A stretch of 9,713 nt of DNA from Nitrososphaeraceae archaeon (GTDB lineage: Archaea > Thermoproteota > Nitrososphaeria > Nitrososphaerales > Nitrososphaeraceae), in assembly GCA_030038695.1 (NCBI GenBank), contig JASHSN010000569.1:1-9713 (forward strand), read 5' to 3'. Of the stretch, positions 1 to 6,863 are shown piece after piece. The position numbers and the translations under genes were made by a program. The first letter of the stretch is position 1; each line of letters opens with the position of its first letter. The notes under the pieces are model-generated. The model saw nothing but the letters and a program-made list of their open reading frames with translations, was not told where the DNA came from and made no database searches.

Positions 1-18
1 TAAATTATGTGATTGAAT

Positions 19-456
19 ATGCTGGGAGAAAATTGCATTTTCTGCGAAATCGTCAATGGTAACATATCTGCAAGGATTATTAGTCAGGATGATAATGCTA
101 TCGCATTTTTAGATGCATTTCCATTATCGGCAGGGCATACTCTGATTATTCCAAAAAAACATTATTTCAAAATACAGGATATGAGTAGGGAGCATTCATC
201 TGCAATATTTGGTATGCTTCGGACTGTAACGGCACCAATAGAAGAGGCATCGGGAGCCAAGGCTTCAACTATAGCAATACACAATGGAATAGAAGCTGGT
301 CAAGAAATATCCCATGTTCATATCCATATTATCCCCAGAATCAGTGGTGACGGTGCAGGCCCAGTTCATTCGATGTTCAAGACTAGGCCAACGGTTAGTT
401 CAGACAAGATGGATTCGATGCTTGACAGGATTAAAAAACGCCTTCAACTTTCCTAA
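19..456 (+). CDS. HIT-family (histidine triad) nucleotide hydrolase/transferase
   Basis: The protein has about 145 residues, normal for a stand-alone HIT protein. Near the N-terminus is CIFCEIVNG, where the CxxC is typical of zinc-binding HIT proteins. In the middle is the loop AGHTLIIPKKHY, and the signature GQEISHVHIHIIPR carries the H-x-H-x-H triad, whose central His is the usual nucleophile attacking nucleoside phosphoramidates or dinucleoside polyphosphates. The family is cytosolic and has general housekeeping roles in nucleotide metabolism; the exact substrate cannot be read from sequence. I start at the ATG at 19; an in-frame TTG at 13 would add two residues (Met-Asn). The promoter lies outside the window. 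The frame is intact to the stop, and no same-strand gene follows closely, so it looks monocistronic. Family identification is firm; specificity is unknown. Confidence 0.93.
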   Translation: MLGENCIFCEIVNGNISARIISQDDNAIAFLDAFPLSAGHTLIIPKKHYFKIQDMSREHSSAIFGMLRTVTAPIEEASGAKASTIAIHNGIEAGQEISHVHIHIIPRISGDGAGPVHSMFKTRPTVSSDKMDSMLDRIKKRLQLS

Positions 457-659
457 CCTCTTATTTCACACACACTAGAGTTAATGAAATTCTGAGTAAC
501 TTTTATGACACAGATTTATCCTTTCCCATTACACATACGTATTATTTGTATTCCCTAGATTGCGCATTGCTATGAGATTTGTGGAGTACACAAAATCAAT
601 CTATCGTTCATCGTCAAACGAAGACGAAAAGAACACATTCTTATAACATCAACCAAACG
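457..659. other. Intergenic stretch after the HIT gene
   Basis: No convincing gene. A 24-codon plus-strand ORF at 572-646 (MRFVEYTKSIYRSS...) has a plausible composition but is too short to claim. No strong T-run terminator or hairpin is apparent after the HIT stop. Confidence 0.4.
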
Positions 660-940
660 TTACAACTTCTCTGTGAATTTGAATTTTCTTAGATATTCAT
701 AAAAATCTTGCGCGATACTTCCAGAGATTTTAGAAAAGATAACTCTGTTTAGTTGAATGTTATACTCAAAATAAAGCACCTGTTGGAATACAAGCTACTA
801 GATATGACCTATTCCTTGATGGTTCTCGAACACGCAATTCAAATGTGTCCTTTGTGTGTGCTATCACAATAGTAATAGGCAGCAGCTATTTTCAACTCAT
901 AAAGATCGCCCACCATGTAGTTATCACTTAGTGAATTCAT
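660..940 (-). pseudogene. Broken gene for an unknown protein of about 92 residues, two frameshifts
   Basis: Three consecutive minus-strand frames join into one protein-like sequence. Frame 1 starts at the ATG at 940 (MNSLSDNYMVGDLYELK, then IAAAYYYCDSTHKG) and stops at 839. Frame 2 continues with TFELRVREPSRNRSYLVACI, then PTGALF, and stops at the TTTTGA near 768-771. Frame 3 continues with EYNIQLNRVIFSKISGSI, then AQDFYEYLRKFKFTEKL, to a TAA at 660-662. Removing one T from the TTTT at 768-771 rejoins frames 2 and 3; one further indel near 840-850 rejoins frames 1 and 2. The restored protein would have an acidic, aromatic N-terminal half and a basic helical C-terminus. I do not recognise the family. 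The smoothness of the joins argues for a real gene that is recently broken or mis-sequenced. If it is functional as written, only a 33-residue N-terminal piece and a 39-residue C-terminal piece (GTG at 779) could be made. Confidence 0.5.
921..936. repeat. 16-bp direct repeat, copy 1 (palindromic core)
   Basis: TTATCACTTAGTGAAT occurs identically at 9072-9087. Its core TCACT-T-AGTGA is an 11-base palindrome. On the minus strand both copies read Ser-Leu-Ser-Asp inside broken ORFs, so the match may be coding coincidence rather than a site. Confidence 0.5.
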
Positions 941-1205
941 ATCCCTTTGCTAGCGTTTCGCAGTCATGAAGGTCAGTGCTATTTCTGTTTGACCAAACCT
1001 GCATATTTACAGAAAAATGAAGGAATAGCCACTTAACAAAATATTTAGGAGGAGATGATAGGCAGTTCATGTCTTGATTAGCGTGTTACAAGTCAAACAG
1101 CCTCCTTGTTTAAATTCGGCATTAGATCCTAGAATGGACGTATTCTCTGTTGGAATAGTGTAATTCCGAGAAGTTTGATAGAGAAATTTCTATCTGCAAA
1201 ATCAA
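941..1205. other. Intergenic stretch between two broken minus-strand genes
   Basis: No supported gene. On the minus strand the DJ-1 stop is followed by an open run of about 25 codons with no start codon, which I treat as chance. No repeat or RNA structure stands out. Confidence 0.4.
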
Positions 1206-1858
1206 TTAACTGTCTTTCATACGGAGATCTCTCTCTGGATAAGGATATTCCATTTGACGAGCAGTGACCTTCGCAATCTCGATCCCAAAGAAGTGGTTGA
1301 CAATACGCAGGGCCAGGTCTATTCCAGCAGAAACTCCCGCCGAGGTGAAGATCGGTTCAACTAAAGTGAATCTGACGTCTTCCCGTATTTGAGCCCTTGG
1401 TGCAGACTCACGTAGAAAGTCAAAAGCACGCCAATGTGTTGTTGCTTCATGGCCGTCCAATAATCCTGCTTTTCCAAGAAGACTCGAACCTGTACACACT
1501 GAGGCCGTTAGCCTTGTCTTAGCAGCGCGAACTGCAATCCAGTTGAGGAGATTCTTATTCCTTACCTCCGTACGTGTTCCCCAGCCTCCAGGTACGATTA
1601 ATAAATCAAGATCCGGACAATTATCGATTGTCATGTCTGGAGTTAAGCGTAGGCCACCGTAAGCCAAGACCTGATCCATCCTTTCTGAAACCAAGAGTAC
1701 TCTGAAAGGTGACGATGCTTCCCATCGGTCCTCATCACTTAAACGCGTTACCGAAAATACCTCAAAGGTCCTGCAACATCTAAGACCTCCACCTGCTCGA
1801 AAATTAAAATCCCGACTATAACAGGTATACTCTGGTTTTCGTTTATACTAGAAACCAC
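1206..1858 (-). pseudogene. DJ-1/PfpI-family protein (isonitrile-hydratase-like), one frameshift
   Basis: The long intact frame (1206-1694 and upstream) encodes the C-terminal three quarters of a DJ-1/PfpI glutaminase-like fold: DLDLLIVPGGWGTR, the nucleophile elbow ASVCTGSSLLG with the catalytic Cys, ATTHWRAFDFL, and TSAGVSAGIDLALRIV followed by ARQMEYPYP. This arrangement matches the isonitrile hydratase/GlxA-like branch rather than the protein deglycases. The missing N-terminus lies just upstream in another frame: PVIVGILIFEQVEVLDVAGP, then a lost base in the CCTTTGAG at about 1763-1768, after which FEVFSVTRLSDEDRW leads into the long frame. The only in-frame start I see for the N-terminal piece is the GTG at 1858. 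The TTG at 1694 is not a natural start, because the homology runs past it. As written, the gene lacks its first strand or would be unfolded. It looks more G/C-rich than its surroundings, which is compatible with horizontal acquisition. Family call is strong; pseudogene versus one-base sequence error is undecided. Confidence 0.8.
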
Positions 1859-2182
1859 ACAAAATATGCAACACCGTCTCTTTTATGTCTATCCACTTTA
1901 ACACATGAAGATACTTCAATACATTTACTCAAACATATCAGTACGAAATCAGGGTATTGTAACAGATATGAAGGACGCCAATTCTTAGTTTTAAAGAATA
2001 CGGTAGTAGCCTTAACAAGTACTTGTAATGTACATGATAATATTGATGTTTGTATCACGTGTAATATATAGCTGTGAGTCGTATTCAATAGCACTATAGT
2101 ATTTTTAACTAGGCATTAATTTAATTCAATTCTATGATGAGGAGAAATCTATTGCTATTGTATCTATTGTAAATACAACTCT
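1859..2182. other. AT-rich stretch with no supported gene
   Basis: A minus-strand frame of 83 codons (1843-2094) crosses most of it, but its product has a random, Ser/Cys/Val-rich composition and runs into the upstream part of the DJ-1 reading frame. I see no motif, start signal or repeat here. Confidence 0.45.
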
Positions 2183-2549
2183 TTAAAATAAGGAATTCCT
2201 TTGCATAACAAGAACCACAGGAACGGCACCCTTCAAGGTAAAACACGAGACAATAACGATGTGTTTCCATCTGCCGCAGAGGCATCCATTCTTTTTTATT
2301 TCACTAAATTTTTTAATTACGCTTTCTTGCAAATCCATTGTTAGTTTAGCATCGTTGATATCTCTGAAAAAACGCCTACCTTTGCCAAGAGAGACATTGG
2401 TGTGATTTGTATAGAAATAACTATATTTAAGTCGTCGATGACCATAATTCTTTGAGGTTTCATAGCCTCTGTTTTTCTATATCGTCTGTGTATGTCCGAT
2501 AGAAAGAAATTTTAGATATCTCAGCGTGCTTTGGACAAGATTCAGTCAT
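2183..2549 (-). pseudogene. Decayed gene for an unknown Cys-containing protein
   Basis: The minus strand from the ATG at 2549 reads MTESCPKHAEISKISFYRTY, then TDDIEKQRL, to a TGA at 2460. The overlapping next frame is open without a start codon for about 50 codons (GYETSKNYGHRRLKYSYFYT, then NHTNVSLGKGRRFFRDIND). It then reaches a Met at 2338 (MDLQESVIKKFSEIKKNG, then CLCGRWKHIVIVSCFT) and ends at 2183. Near the 3' end the third frame offers GCRSCGSCYAKEFL, so a second frameshift may hide a Cys-rich, possibly zinc-binding tail. Composition is protein-like throughout: charged and aromatic residues are distributed as in a globular protein. I do not recognise the family. Alternatives are a chance open frame in AT-rich DNA, or a short real gene at 2183-2338 (51 residues). 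Confidence 0.35.
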
Positions 2550-2567
2550 CAAGCATGTCATTGCTAT

Positions 2568-2935
2568 AATGCTGATATTGCAAACATTTTACTCATATTG
2601 CATATAACGTTGCCTATATCCAACAACAAGGCACCAGAAATAATCACATATTCAGTTTCAAATATTGAAGGGATATACGCAAAACAAGGCTTGAAAGCAT
2701 AGATGCAAATTCCTCCCATTGAAAAGCAATTCCATTAAAAATCGAAGCACCTTAAAACAGGAACAACCAAATATCTATCGGAGTTAAAATCCAAGACCGA
2801 TACAGATATTGATCAAGTTTATGCTTTAGAAGGAGAGGTGCGAGGACGATTAAGGTTTTTTATGACAAGTTGGATGTGAGAGATTTAGTCGGTTTAGAAA
2901 TGTATGTGAAAGTGCCTATCCAAAAATGGGCATAA
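2568..2935 (+). pseudogene. Decayed gene for an unknown protein, two stops and a frameshift
   Basis: A single plus-strand frame reads ISNNKAPEIITYSVSNIEG, then IYAKQGLKA and a stop, MQIPPIEKQFH and a stop, then KSKHLKTGTTKYLSELKSKT, then DTDIDQVYALEGEVRGRLR. At about 2852-2860, in a GTTTTTT run, the coding sense moves to the frame reading FYDKLDVRDLVGLEMYVKV, then PIQKWA, with a stop at 2933-2935. Two internal stops plus a shift indicate true decay if this was a gene. The segment after 2739 is the most convincing part: alternating charged and hydrophobic residues with little low complexity. I do not recognise a family, and no start codon or promoter can be assigned. Confidence 0.35.
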
Positions 2936-3043
2936 CCCAGTTCATACGTGGGTCAAGTTAGGTGTGGTGTGCAAAAAAATCCGATATATTAAACAAGTTG
3001 CCGGTTGATAAATTCATGAAGGGTTTAAGGTCACAAGTCCTGT

Positions 3044-3412
3044 TCAAAATTCGCTTTCTCCGCTAGTCATTTTGTATACAAGATATTCCATCAAAGCAAC
3101 AGCATTGTTAAATTTTTTTTCCTTTGCAGCATATAGCAATGTTATGGATTCTTCTTTCGCTTTGTCAATGATGGTATTAACTAACACGCTATTTTGATCC
3201 AATTCTTTAAAGTAGCGAAGTTTAAATTCATCCCATTTCTTTTCGTCATGTGCAAACCACCTTCTTAATGAATTAGTCGGTGCAATATCTTTTGCCCAAA
3301 GATCGATTTTTATCCTATCTTTGCTTAATCCACGAGGCCAGAGTCTATCTACCAATATTCTATAACTATCACCACATTTTATATTATCATAAATTCTTTC
3401 AATTCTTATCAA
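3044..3412 (-). CDS. DUF488 family (YeaO-like) protein
   Basis: The 122-residue protein matches the short single-domain DUF488/YeaO family along its whole length. It has [11 protein letters not shown] (residues 21-31), [10 protein letters not shown], the [15 protein letters not shown] block and the C-terminal [20 protein letters not shown]. The family is widespread in bacteria and archaea; its biochemical role is not established, and no enzymatic assignment is made here. The start is TTG at 3412, supported by a strong GGAGG at 3419-3423 six bases upstream and a TATA-like box at 3449-3457. No ATG lies near the conserved N-terminus. It stands alone, flanked by remnant genes on the other strand, so it is probably its own transcription unit. 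The frame is intact, making it one of the few clean genes in the left half of the window. Confidence 0.9.
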   Translation of the reverse strand: MIRIERIYDNIKCGDSYRILVDRLWPRGLSKDRIKIDLWAKDIAPTNSLRRWFAHDEKKWDEFKLRYFKELDQNSVLVNTIIDKAKEESITLLYAAKEKKFNNAVALMEYLVYKMTSGESEF

Positions 3413-3418
3413 GGAAAA

Positions 3419-3423
3419 CCTCC
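3419..3423 (-). promoter_or_regulatory. Shine-Dalgarno GGAGG deciding the TTG start of the DUF488 gene
   Basis: GGAGG on the minus strand lies six bases before TTG at 3412. With no nearby ATG, it is the main reason to accept the rare start codon. Confidence 0.75.
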
Positions 3424-3448
3424 GTCAGCTGAGTAGGGCATACGTTGT

Positions 3449-3457
3449 ATTTATAAG
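3449..3457 (-). promoter_or_regulatory. TATA-like box for the DUF488 gene
   Basis: The minus strand reads CTTATAAAT, a good archaeal TATA match. Initiation about 25 bases downstream would fall near 3427, giving a short leader that just includes the GGAGG. Confidence 0.6.
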
Positions 3458-3647
3458 TGCTATAGATCTATTGTTCTTTTTTTGTTCTTTCAGCCCACGG
3501 AATGTACTATCATTTTACTGCTCGCACGCTTCTAAATCCAGAATTGTATGGTCCTATCTCATGGTATGAAGTGATTCGATGAAGTTATTACTGCGTTCAA
3601 GACATAAAAGTCACAGCTAATACAAGACGCAAAGTGAAAATTTGGAT
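3458..3647. other. Spacer between the DUF488 promoter and the fumarase remnant
   Basis: Holds only a 26-codon plus-strand ORF at 3502-3582 (ending LNPELYGPISWYEVIR), which looks protein-like but is too short to call. It could be another gene fragment. Confidence 0.3.
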
Positions 3648-4215
3648 ATGGAATATAACATCAAGAACGACAAAAACTACGCACACCACGACGAGATTAT
3701 CGATAACAGATGAAAACAAAATAAATTATGCCTAAAATGAAATTCATTGACGAATTAAACTCAGTGACAAGTCGATTATTTCGCACGAATCGAATCAGAT
3801 TCGAGGGTACAATAAGTTCCTGCCGATCATTACTGGCGATCTTATAATGAGAGTGGCCAACGAGATAATCTCAGGCAAGCTCGATAACGAATTACCACTA
3901 AGCATCTAACAGATAGGTTCTGGTACCCAGAAACAAACATGATCGTTAATGAAGTTATCTCTAATAGAGCTATATAGCTAGGCGTTCCCTACGGCTATGC
4001 ATATCCCGACAGTGTTAACTATCTTATCTCTAATGTCGACGTAGTCAAAATTGGTGGGACTCATTTGCAGGTTGAAACTGCACTCACAGTACGACAGTAA
4101 TGGACTGGGCATATGACTCAATTTAATGACTTAAGAATATTAAACAGTCAATGAAAAACCTCTACGACCTAGCTGCTGACGGTGCCGCCAGGCATTAAGT
4201 GTTCGAGATATCTAT
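3648..4215 (+). pseudogene. fumC: Class II fumarase (fumarate hydratase) pseudogene, eroded and truncated
   Basis: No ORF survives, but reading across frames recovers successive FumC landmarks in the right order. There is MEYNIKND at 3648 (FumC N-terminus style) and MPKMKFIDEL near 3730. Next comes ANEIISGKLDNELPLSI, then stop-QIGSGTQKQT, where FumC has W-Q-T-GSGTQ. Then come MIVNEVISNRAI (FumC: MNVNEVIANRA), YPDSVN for HPNDxVN, VDVVKIGGTHLQVETALTV (FumC: DIVKIGRTHLQDATPLTL), and MKNLYDLAADGAA for the LPxLxELAxGGTAVGTG region. Several stops, frameshifts and a deletion of roughly 50 residues between the HPND and THLQ blocks are visible. Nothing after about residue 230 of the approximately 460-residue family is seen. 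The SSND motif is damaged and the catalytic Ser loop, which lies further downstream in FumC, is missing, so no active enzyme is possible. In a living cell fumarase is a TCA/dicarboxylate enzyme, so an intact copy presumably exists elsewhere. Identification is strong because five motifs are collinear; the exact ends are uncertain. Confidence 0.82.
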
Positions 4216-4278
4216 TAGCTTGTGTTATCACGAGAGTTTTAGATCCTCGATTTGATGCTGCTACATAAAGATAACAAT

Positions 4279-4287
4279 GCTTAAATC
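4279..4287 (+). promoter_or_regulatory. TATA-like box for psmB
   Basis: GCTTAAATC is centred about 32 bases before the psmB ATG, so transcription should begin within a few bases of the start codon. No Shine-Dalgarno is present in that interval, consistent with a leaderless or near-leaderless mRNA. Confidence 0.45.
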
Positions 4288-4314
4288 TGGTCTATTATTT
4301 CTATCCCCTATAGT

Positions 4315-4983
4315 ATGTATAGTCAAGGCAGGGACGTTCGCTACGAGGAATATATAGAGGAACATATTAAGAAGGGAACAACCACTTGTGCTTTAACGTG
4401 TAAAGACGGAGTCGTCCTGACTGCCGATACGAGGGCAAGTGCTGGTTTTTTTATCGCTGATAAACATGTAATGAAAATTCAGAGAGTTGATAGGCACCTT
4501 GGTATGACTATAGCAGGTGGCGTAGCAGATGCTCAAAATCTTGTTGATATTATGCGGTACAATGCAAACATTTATCGTCTTTCAAATAAAGAACCAATAC
4601 CGATCAAGTCTGCCGCTAGATTGTGCTCCAATGTGTTGTTCAATCAGCGATATTATCCATATTACGTTCAGATCATCCTTGCTGGAGTCGATAAAACAAA
4701 GGAAGAAGGGCAAATTTACAGTATTGATCTCTTTGGTTCAATTACAAGTGAGATGTTCATATCTACTGGTAGTGGGTCACCAGTTGCATATGGTTACCTA
4801 GAAACGGAGTTCAAGTCAAATATAAGCGTAAACGATGGTTACAAAATAGCTATACATGCGATTGCGGCCGCGATTAGAAGGAATGCAGGCACTGGTGATG
4901 GCGTCAATGCGGTCATCATTGATAAAGATGGCTATCGCGAGTTGTCTAAGGAAATGAAAAAAGCAGTCGGTGCAGTATACTAA
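4315..4983 (+). CDS. psmB: Archaeal 20S proteasome beta subunit (N-terminal threonine protease)
   Basis: The 222-residue protein has a 21-residue propeptide ending in Gly21, followed by TTTCALTCKDGVVLTADTR. Autocleavage at Gly21/Thr22 would expose Thr22 as the catalytic N-terminal threonine. Asp38 and Lys54 (in DKHVMKIQ) fall exactly at the Asp17 and Lys33 positions of the Thermoplasma enzyme. The GSGSPVAYGYLE loop and GTGDGVNAVIID near the C-terminus complete the family signature. Four stacked rings with alpha subunits, which are not in this window, form the cytosolic ATP-dependent protein-degrading core. At the position of Thermoplasma Asp166-x-x-Ser169 (RDSAS) this protein has RNAGT (Asn190, Thr193), an oddity for an active subunit. 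Nitrososphaeria often carry two beta paralogues, and this could be the less active or differently specific one. The start ATG at 4315 fits propeptide length and promoter. The gene is intact and monocistronic. The plus-strand ORF inside it in another frame is a shadow. Confidence 0.97.
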   Translation: MYSQGRDVRYEEYIEEHIKKGTTTCALTCKDGVVLTADTRASAGFFIADKHVMKIQRVDRHLGMTIAGGVADAQNLVDIMRYNANIYRLSNKEPIPIKSAARLCSNVLFNQRYYPYYVQIILAGVDKTKEEGQIYSIDLFGSITSEMFISTGSGSPVAYGYLETEFKSNISVNDGYKIAIHAIAAAIRRNAGTGDGVNAVIIDKDGYRELSKEMKKAVGAVY

Positions 4984-4999
4984 TTCTCTAGTAGTTATA

Positions 5000-5164
5000 T
5001 TAGATCATCCTAATTATCATCATGTGTTCAATGCATATCTGATCTTCAATTTTAAGAATTAGTACGCATGTTTCACTAGACCGGAGCCAGTTATTTTCGT
5101 GCAGCTCAGACAGCTTAATTATATTATGATCAGCTTTCACGCAATCATTATATAAGTCATTCAA
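5000..5164 (-). CDS. Possible small protein, convergent with psmB
   Basis: The minus-strand frame from TTG 5164 (or GTG 5140, 46 residues) reads MNDLYNDCVKADHNIIKL, then SELHENNWLRSSETCVLILK, and ends at 5000, 16 bases past the psmB stop. The composition is protein-like, with an amphipathic middle and a Val/Ile/Leu strand, but there is no motif, ATG, Shine-Dalgarno or clear TATA box. I do not recognise it. It may be a gene fragment or chance. Confidence 0.25.
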   Translation of the reverse strand: MNDLYNDCVKADHNIIKLSELHENNWLRSSETCVLILKIEDQICIEHMMIIRMI

Positions 5165-5460
5165 TCATAACAAGAGAGTAGTCAGCCCTATACTCGATTA
5201 TTGATCACACCATCAAATTTATTTTGTTCATTTATTTGTGTTTTGTTATATTTCTCGAACGAAGAATACGTTGCTACATTCGTATCTTAGGTCACGTAAA
5301 ACTGACTGAGACACAAAGACAGAAGTTTTAGCTATACAAATGTGGATATGTTATAAATGCAATCTAACATTTGAAACTCACTATTTCTTTAGCTGGCGCA
5401 GTGTCCATTCTTCTGCTTAATACTGAATTTAGATAAATTTAGCTGTCGTAGAAAACTTTG
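5165..5460. other. Spacer with a tiny CxxC ORF
   Basis: The only notable content is the plus-strand ORF at 5340-5420, 26 residues starting MWICYKCNLTFETHY, which resembles the first half (CxxC knuckle) of a C2H2 zinc finger and has a later His. It may be a decayed relative of the zinc microproteins further right. The rest shows no gene, repeat or clear RNA structure. Confidence 0.3.
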
Positions 5461-6030
5461 TCAGAAGAATGTAAAAGATGACCAAGAGACCGTGCTGTTA
5501 TTTTTTTGAACCCTTCGCAGCCTTTCCAACAAATCAGTTATTTGTTGATGAGTTGGAATAAAGGCTTTCACAATATCTATATCTACATTAAATTTCTGTA
5601 ATTCGTCATATACCTCACTATCTTCTATGGTATCAACTAATTTGTTTATGGTAAATGGTTTTTGCATTAGTTCGACTACTTGTTTTAGTTGTTTGATTGA
5701 ATCCACTAACGTTTCTTTTACATGTGCAGAGGCAAATATTATTCTCTGATGTGAATTTACTGCAAGTATTTCTTTTGCTACTTCCATGCCATTGATTTGA
5801 GGCATCTTATAGTCCAATAATACCACGTCGAAGGGCAGTTGAAAACGTTGCATACAGCGTGTATGAGAAGAGAACATTTCTTGAAAAATATCATGATAAC
5901 ATTTCAGACAATCTTCACCATTTGAAGTTACTGTAACTCGATGGTTTCTTGCTTCCAGGACCTTTTTGTAAAGTGATGCGATATCCATTTCGTCTTCAGC
6001 TATTAATATATTCATTTTATCGGGACCCAT
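5461..6030 (-). CDS. Response regulator, REC (CheY-like) receiver domain only
   Basis: The N-terminal MNILIAEDEMDIA provides the acidic pocket (Glu12, Asp13). Asp73 in DVVLLDYKMP is the phospho-acceptor, Ser101 in IIFASAH is the switch Ser/Thr position, and Lys124 in MQKPF is the conserved Lys. All key receiver residues are present, so phosphorylation by a histidine kinase is expected. No DNA-binding domain follows: residues about 135-189 form a helical tail of unknown role. Between alpha-2 and beta-3 there is an insertion of about 20 residues (45-65, with Cys, His and Met), which makes the receiver longer than usual. No kinase lies next to it, so it is an orphan regulator whose output is probably protein interaction. 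The start could be ATG 6030 or, more typical of the family, the in-frame ATG at 6015 (MNILIAEDE). AT-rich TATA candidates lie at 6040-6072. Confident for REC; target unknown. Confidence 0.92.
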   Translation of the reverse strand: MGPDKMNILIAEDEMDIASLYKKVLEARNHRVTVTSNGEDCLKCYHDIFQEMFSSHTRCMQRFQLPFDVVLLDYKMPQINGMEVAKEILAVNSHQRIIFASAHVKETLVDSIKQLKQVVELMQKPFTINKLVDTIEDSEVYDELQKFNVDIDIVKAFIPTHQQITDLLERLRRVQKNNSTVSWSSFTFF

Positions 6031-6121
6031 ACCCTACGATAATAATTATACGACATGTACATTTAATAAATAATACACTATTCCTTCCTTTCTTTTATAG
6101 CAGTTGAAATTAAAAAATTAA

Positions 6122-6358
6122 TCAGATGGTAAATGAGAATTTATCTACCGCAATTCGACGAATAACATCAGACATATTAAGAACAGAAAATAATGATGAT
6201 GCGAAAATATAATGTATTCCATTTTCAGCTTTCAAGGCATCGAAAGAGAGATCTCCGACTTTGTTTATTCTGTTAACCATATACGTCGATTTTCCGAAAC
6301 AGAGAAGGAATAAATTCTCCATAATAATATCCTTCGTCATTTTTGATGGATATGACAT
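6122..6358 (-). CDS. Small unknown protein upstream of the response regulator
   Basis: 78 residues, starting MSYPSKMTKDIIMENLFLLC and ending VIRRIAVDKFSFTI. It lies on the same strand as the response regulator, with 91 bases between its stop and that gene's first ATG, so the two could be co-transcribed. The middle (MVNRINKVGDLSFDALKAEN) looks like a folded alpha/beta segment; no signal peptide, membrane helix or known motif is apparent. In-frame Met at residue 7 or 13 are alternative starts. A plus-strand frame (6261-6455) overlaps its 5' part and its tail is also protein-like, so the coding strand is not certain. Family not recognised. Confidence 0.42.
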   Translation of the reverse strand: MSYPSKMTKDIIMENLFLLCFGKSTYMVNRINKVGDLSFDALKAENGIHYIFASSLFSVLNMSDVIRRIAVDKFSFTI

Positions 6359-6476
6359 GCTGCCAAATCATCCACCAATGCCACTATCATACCATTACAG
6401 ACTAATTCAAGAAGAATGCAAGTCTCTTCTAGTCAAGTCTGGTGATGATCTATAATATTCCTAATCCGTACAAAGT

Positions 6477-6560
6477 ATGAAAGAGTCTAGTAATCGTTTT
6501 GGTAGGACAGGTCCGGTACGCAATGACCAGAGATATATTGAATTGGAAGAGCATGAATGA
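6477..6560 (+). CDS. Possible 27-residue ORF or gene fragment
   Basis: Starts at ATG and encodes a hydrophilic peptide containing FGRTGPVRNDQRYIELEEHE. Codon sense looks real, but the length, the absence of a promoter and the neighbouring fragments suggest a remnant rather than a gene. Confidence 0.2.
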   Translation: MKESSNRFGRTGPVRNDQRYIELEEHE

Positions 6561-6613
6561 AATTGATACGCGTTTCAGTCTATCAATCCGATGATACAAA
6601 AACGTAGTTCTGG

Positions 6614-6757
6614 ATGATTTCAACAGGTAGAAACCAAGACAAGAGTATCCGAGGTGAAATTACACGAGATTACAAAAGTGGTTGGTTGGATGGGTACTCG
6701 GATGAGATAGACCACACAGCCAATGTTACAAATACTACTTCATGTACCACAGGTTAA
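6614..6757 (+). CDS. Possible 47-residue hydrophilic protein
   Basis: The ATG-initiated frame contains ITRDYKSGWLDGYSDEIDH, a polar stretch with Trp/Tyr/Gly spacing typical of a conserved motif, then a Thr/Asn-rich tail ending in STOP at 6757. I do not recognise the family and see no Shine-Dalgarno. It could be the front part of a longer gene cut by a frameshift. The surrounding 6456-6863 interval otherwise holds only the 27-codon ORF before it and a weak hairpin (CGGATC...GGTCCG) at about 6800-6820. Confidence 0.28.
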   Translation: MISTGRNQDKSIRGEITRDYKSGWLDGYSDEIDHTANVTNTTSCTTG

Positions 6758-6863
6758 AATATTCTCGAGTAGAAATTTTACATCCCTATGTGCCTCTTCG
6801 GATCAGACTCGGTCCGATCTATACGAAGAATTCTTTATGTAATTCCTATAATAATAGATACCT

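Noticed and set aside
1843..2094. 83-residue minus-strand ORF
   Set aside because: Random Ser/Cys/Val-rich composition, no motif, no start signals, and it overlaps the true upstream part of the DJ-1 gene in another frame.
4529..4801. 90-residue plus-strand ORF
   Set aside because: Lies wholly inside psmB in another frame; the psmB frame has full family motifs.
6261..6455. 64-residue plus-strand ORF
   Set aside because: First half is antisense to the 6122-6358 ORF and looks like a shadow. The tail (6357-6455) is somewhat protein-like, so I am not fully certain.
6800..6820. Hairpin CGGATC...GGTCCG
   Set aside because: Short, imperfect arms and no T-run; not distinguishable from chance.
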